Positions 60,970 to 64,000 of a stretch of DNA of 64,000 nucleotides are shown piece after piece. Where the stretch lies: contig CP012068.1 of assembly GCA_001189495.1 (NCBI GenBank), forward strand, positions 1,240,001 to 1,304,000, read 5' to 3'. The stretch's first letter is position 1. Every line of letters starts with the position of its first letter. The notes under the pieces were generated by a model. The model was not told the origin of the DNA and made no database searches. It saw only the letters and a list, made by a program, of their open reading frames with translations. The position numbers and the translations under genes are program-made. Origin of the DNA: Eubacterium sulci ATCC 35585. Its GTDB lineage: Bacteria; Bacillota; Clostridia; Peptostreptococcales; Anaerovoracaceae.

Positions 60970-61740
60970 TTAGATTTCGTCTAAATCTTCGACATTACCC
61001 TTGACCTTGTTCTCAGCCTTCTGTATCAATTCCTCGATATCCTTGCTGTTAAGGGCAACTGTTTCCTTTGGAACACCAATTTTAGTCTCCATATGCTCAG
61101 GAACAGTCTCGATTATCTTAGTTTCATCAAAGCTCTCACTTTCATTAGTATCACCGGCTACACTTCTCTCAAGCTCCTTGAGAATATCGCTGCTAGCATC
61201 CTCCTTAGTGAGTTCCTCTGTACGAAGTACACTGCTTGGAAGCTTTGATTTATCGACAGGAGAAACGAACAGTTCCTTCTCAAGATCTGATAGAAGGTCG
61301 CCTCCCTTATCATCGATATGATCGATTTCATCTCTCAAGAGCTTCTTATATCTTGCTCTGAACTGCAAAATCTTATCTCTTAGCTGAGCGCTTTCGTTTC
61401 CGTAGTGTGATGCTGAATCCTTAGCATCTCTAACTATCATCTCAGCATCTAGCTTAGCATTTTTGATGATTATCTCAGCTCTCTTCTCAGCGCTTTCTGA
61501 TATATCCTTCATAAGCTTCTTAGCTGTATCAATTGTGTTCATAACGTTGACCTGAGAGCGCTTGTAGTCTTCGTTCTGCTCCTTAAGCTCAGCGTTTTCG
61601 TTTCTTAGTGCAAGCAGTTCCTGCTGCATTATCTCAATGTCCTCAATGATAAGATCTAGAAATTCATCGACCTCGTCAGCATTATATCCGCGTATCTGCT
61701 TGGAAAATTCTTTGTTTTCTATTTCTAATGGTGTAATCAT
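60970..61740 (-). CDS. divIVA: DivIVA domain cell division protein
   Basis: Membrane-curvature-sensing coiled-coil protein placed at poles and septum. The 256-residue protein starts with the lipid-binding DivIVA motif ITPLEIENKEFSKQIRGYNADEVDEFLDLI, followed by long coiled coils (about 28-140), and a low-complexity acidic C-terminal part. It lies in the yggS-sepF-yggT-divIVA cluster. The C-terminal extension is lineage-specific. Confidence 0.93.
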   Translation of the reverse strand: MITPLEIENKEFSKQIRGYNADEVDEFLDLIIEDIEIMQQELLALRNENAELKEQNEDYKRSQVNVMNTIDTAKKLMKDISESAEKRAEIIIKNAKLDAEMIVRDAKDSASHYGNESAQLRDKILQFRARYKKLLRDEIDHIDDKGGDLLSDLEKELFVSPVDKSKLPSSVLRTEELTKEDASSDILKELERSVAGDTNESESFDETKIIETVPEHMETKIGVPKETVALNSKDIEELIQKAENKVKGNVEDLDEI

Positions 61741-61749
61741 AAATACTCC

Positions 61750-62037
61750 TTACATCATAAATCTATTTATCGCTAAAAGAATAACTCTCGTCACTAGCTG
61801 AACTAAAATCACTGCAGCTAGGAGAGAAAAATCAAACATTCCTGTGTTGAAATGCTTTGATAAGAGATTTCTGCATGGAGCCACTATAGGCTCTGTCAGC
61901 ATAACTACTATATCATAAATTCTTCTAGCAGACGAATATGGATCTGCTGCAAACCAGCTGAGTATTGCTCTAGCGACAAGTAGCGTTACTAGTAGGTTCC
62001 CGAACCTCATCACTGCATACGCTAAAATGCTAGGCAT
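61750..62037 (-). CDS. YggT family membrane protein
   Basis: A 95-residue protein with two membrane helices and the YggT pattern ILSWFAADPYSSARRIYDIVVMLTEPIVAPCRNLL. Family found next to sepF and divIVA across Firmicutes and Actinobacteria; function probably in envelope or division, not established. Confidence 0.9.
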   Translation of the reverse strand: MPSILAYAVMRFGNLLVTLLVARAILSWFAADPYSSARRIYDIVVMLTEPIVAPCRNLLSKHFNTGMFDFSLLAAVILVQLVTRVILLAINRFMM

Positions 62038-62040
62038 GCC

Positions 62041-62565
62041 TTACCTCCAAGGGTTCTTGTCGTCCACATCAGCAACATTGCTTATGCTAGGCTGCTGAGC
62101 TGAAACTGCAACATTTTCTGGTGCAAAAATAAAGATATTGTTAGCGATCTTCTGTACGTTACCGCTTAGTGCATATGTAGCACCGCTTAGGAAGTCAAAA
62201 ATCTTACGAGCAGATTCTGTCTCTAGTTTCTCAAGGTTGATGATAACTGGCTTACGTGCCTTTAGGCAGTCAACTAGCTTGGTGCAATCTTCATATCCCT
62301 TTGGCTCAATCAAAATGAGCTTTAATGAACTTGTATTTGTCACTGAAAACCTCTTTTCTGTTCCTCTATATGAGCTGGAACTTGACATTCTTTCACTTGT
62401 ATTAATAGATTCAGGTTTCTTAAAAGAAGGCATAATCTTCGTCTCTTTTTCTGTTTCACGGACGATCTTTCTCTTTGCCTCCTCTAGCTCCTGCTCTGTG
62501 ACAATTTCATCGTCTTCAATTTCTTCCATGCCTATAACTTTCATCAATGAATCTTTGAATCCCAT
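62041..62565 (-). CDS. sepF: Cell division protein SepF
   Basis: Links FtsZ to the membrane. The 174-residue protein has an N-terminal amphipathic membrane-targeting helix (MGFKDSLMKVIGMEE), a charged linker, and the C-terminal SepF domain (about 80-160: RKPVIINLEKLETESARKIFDFLSGATYALSGNVQKI followed by IFIFAPENV). The four-base gap to yggT indicates one transcript. Confidence 0.95.
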   Translation of the reverse strand: MGFKDSLMKVIGMEEIEDDEIVTEQELEEAKRKIVRETEKETKIMPSFKKPESINTSERMSSSSSYRGTEKRFSVTNTSSLKLILIEPKGYEDCTKLVDCLKARKPVIINLEKLETESARKIFDFLSGATYALSGNVQKIANNIFIFAPENVAVSAQQPSISNVADVDDKNPWR

Positions 62566-62614
62566 TTGTTTCTCCTTAATTAACTTATCAATTGACTTAG
62601 ACTAATTTACTTAT

Positions 62615-63319
62615 TTATTTTTCCTCTTGGCGATAATTTCTTACGCCAAAGATTGCTGTCCCAACTCTGACCATGTTAGAGCCTTCTTCTATCGCAACCT
62701 CAAAGTCACCGCTCATACCCATGGATAAAAATTCGAAATCAACTGCTTCTCTCTCATCACCCTTATATCTATCAAAGATTTCCTTAACCTCTGCGAAATA
62801 AGGTCTGCAATCGTTTACATCCTCCTCAAAAGGAGCAATGCACATGAGTCCCTTAATCCTTACGGACTTACACTCGTTTACTATATCATCTATCAAAGAA
62901 TCTACCTCTGTTGATTTGATACCGAACTTAGATTCCTCTTCAGCTGAATTAACCTGTATCAGAATATCCATCGTTCTTCCGATAGCTGAAGAGCGCTTAT
63001 CTATCTCCTTAGCTAGCTTGAGTGAATCAACGGAGTGAATCATAACGACCTTATCGACAATGTACTTTACCTTGTTAGTCTGAAGATGTCCTATTAAATG
63101 CCATCTCGCCTCACCGACAGCCTCGTACTTGTTGAGTATCTCCTGAACCTTGTTCTCAGCTATGTCAGTTATACCGGCATCGAGTGCCTCGTTTATTTCA
63201 GCAGGTGTATGAAGCTTAGTAACAGCGATGAGCTGAACCTCATCCTTGCTTCTGCCTACTCTTTTGCATGCATTCTCAATCTGTGCTTCTATTTCTAAAA
63301 TATTATCCTTAATTGACAT
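62615..63319 (-). CDS. yggS: PLP homeostasis protein (YggS/PLPBP)
   Basis: Pyridoxal 5'-phosphate-binding protein with no known catalytic reaction, which controls free PLP and amino acid balance. The 234-residue TIM-barrel protein has the PLP lysine in LIAVTKLHTPAEI, IGHLQTNKVKYIVDKV, LIQVNSAEEESKFG, GLMCIAPF and the phosphate-binding LSMGMSGDFEVAIEEGSNMVRVG. First gene of the sepF cluster in this window. Confidence 0.95.
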   Translation of the reverse strand: MSIKDNILEIEAQIENACKRVGRSKDEVQLIAVTKLHTPAEINEALDAGITDIAENKVQEILNKYEAVGEARWHLIGHLQTNKVKYIVDKVVMIHSVDSLKLAKEIDKRSSAIGRTMDILIQVNSAEEESKFGIKSTEVDSLIDDIVNECKSVRIKGLMCIAPFEEDVNDCRPYFAEVKEIFDRYKGDEREAVDFEFLSMGMSGDFEVAIEEGSNMVRVGTAIFGVRNYRQEEK

Positions 63320-63332
63320 CGAATCACTTCCC

Positions 63333-64000
63333 TTATGGACGCTTGATTACATCGGAAAATGGGTCAAGAGTCCTCACCTTATTCTGGTCCTTGTCAGTAT
63401 AATATGAATCGGAAACTACAACCTTATCGCCATCTTCTCCAATTACATTAACTGGCACAAATTTTTGTTTACCTTTTTTGTCTTTTACATAAACACCGGT
63501 CTTCCCATCGAGCTTGGTAATGCTGCTCTTCTCGAGTATAAGACCTCTAGCATTAAATGTCGTCAATCGTATAGGTACACTTCTCATTGAACCTATACCA
63601 TCAAAGTATCTGTTCGACTCAAGGAGAAGCTTAGTTTTACCACCTGACTTACTTACCTCAACGACCTTCATCTGGATTAGATCTGAGTCTTTCTGTGCAA
63701 TATCCCTATCCTTCTCAGGATTAAACATCACATCTATAGTAGCACCCTTCTCGTACTTCTTAGCTGAGCCATTTCTCACAAATGCCACAATGTACCATTT
63801 GGTTCCATCTACTATCTTAAACAAAGGATATCCCTTATGCGCCGTGCTCTCTGGAAGCTTGATAGCCTCAATCTTATCTAGTGAGGAAAAAAATTTCTCA
63901 TCAGCTGACTTTGCATATTTCAAAGTGAGCTTGCTCTCCATACCGTCCACATAGTAAGAAACAAGCCCTCCTTCTGTCACCTTGTAATCAGCAACGCTTA
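63333..64000 (-). CDS. HlyD-like adaptor protein, C-terminal part (5' end off the window)
   Basis: The frame is open to the right edge (SVADYKVTEGG precedes the GTG at 63980), so the start lies beyond 64000 and the visible 222 residues are the C-terminal part. The region has the beta-rich look of HlyD/membrane-fusion-type proteins found upstream of yggS in Clostridia (AHKGYPLFKIVDGTKWYIVAF, later ITKLDGKTGVYVKDKKGKQKFVPVNVIGED). No hydrophobic segment is in the visible part. The family call is tentative. Confidence 0.6.
   Translation of the reverse strand, partial: SVADYKVTEGGLVSYYVDGMESKLTLKYAKSADEKFFSSLDKIEAIKLPESTAHKGYPLFKIVDGTKWYIVAFVRNGSAKKYEKGATIDVMFNPEKDRDIAQKDSDLIQMKVVEVSKSGGKTKLLLESNRYFDGIGSMRSVPIRLTTFNARGLILEKSSITKLDGKTGVYVKDKKGKQKFVPVNVIGEDGDKVVVSDSYYTDKDQNKVRTLDPFSDVIKRP

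Overview
The window looks like a chromosome segment of a low-to-moderate GC, anaerobic Gram-positive bacterium of the Clostridia. The evidence is a PolC-type replicase, DivIVA, SepF and omega, an LPXTG-like wall protein, ribitol teichoic acid genes, and a complete set of genes for glutamate fermentation through 3-methylaspartate. The gene mix resembles amino-acid-fermenting Clostridia such as the Eubacterium/Mogibacterium group (Family XIII); that placement is inference. There is no phage, insertion sequence, CRISPR array, rRNA or tRNA that I could recognise.

Layout. 1-9.4 kb (minus strand) is a core operon pyrH-frr-uppS-cdsA-dxr-rseP-ispG-polC: UMP kinase, ribosome recycling, isoprenoid and lipid-carrier synthesis, a site-2 protease and DNA polymerase III. 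PolC runs off the left edge, carries a frameshift near position 185, and lacks the usual inserted proofreading exonuclease. trxB lies upstream. 10.5-19.8 kb (minus) is a wall/teichoic acid cluster read from a consensus promoter at 19923-19951: flippase, two CDP-polyol phosphotransferases, a Wzy-like polymerase/ligase, a SUKH-like protein, TarI, TarJ and a two-domain glycosyltransferase. The set suggests a ribitol-phosphate polymer exported as lipid-linked repeat units. 20-21.8 kb holds a LysO exporter and a HAD phosphatase. 21.8-25.6 kb is the riboflavin operon ribD-ribE-ribBA-ribH behind an FMN riboswitch with two tandem terminators. 25.7-28.6 kb has a DUF134/NifX-like metal-linked protein with a His-rich tail, an XpaC-like membrane protein and a LysR regulator.

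28.8-42.6 kb is the metabolic centrepiece. On the plus strand lie glmS-glmL-glmE-mal (glutamate mutase, its reactivator, and methylaspartate ammonia-lyase). Divergently arranged citDEF (best read as citramalate lyase), two class I fumarase-like subunits (best read as mesaconase) and a GntR regulator also lie on the plus strand. citC, a P-loop protein of unknown role and a citXG fusion lie on the minus strand. Together they convert glutamate to ammonia, acetate and pyruvate. 42.7-49.6 kb holds ycxB-like, a deoxyinosine glycosylase, tsf-rpsB, a sortase-type surface protein, and rpoZ-gmk and yicC. 49.7-52.2 kb holds rqcH and a small alarmone synthetase. 52.2-58.1 kb holds a DUF915 hydrolase and a translationally coupled pair: a ferric-reductase-like membrane protein and a 1392-residue exported protein with three FMN-binding domains and three near-identical 209-residue repeats. 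That pair is a candidate extracytosolic flavin-based electron transfer system. 58.3-64 kb holds an alpha/beta hydrolase, a 37-residue zinc-ribbon protein resembling the Gin/CsfB family, and the division cluster yggS-sepF-yggT-divIVA-lspA-rluD. A partial gene lies at the right edge.

Protein family names come from recognition of motifs and gene order, not from a search. Promoters were called by eye against the TTGACA/TATAAT consensus with 16-17 base spacing.
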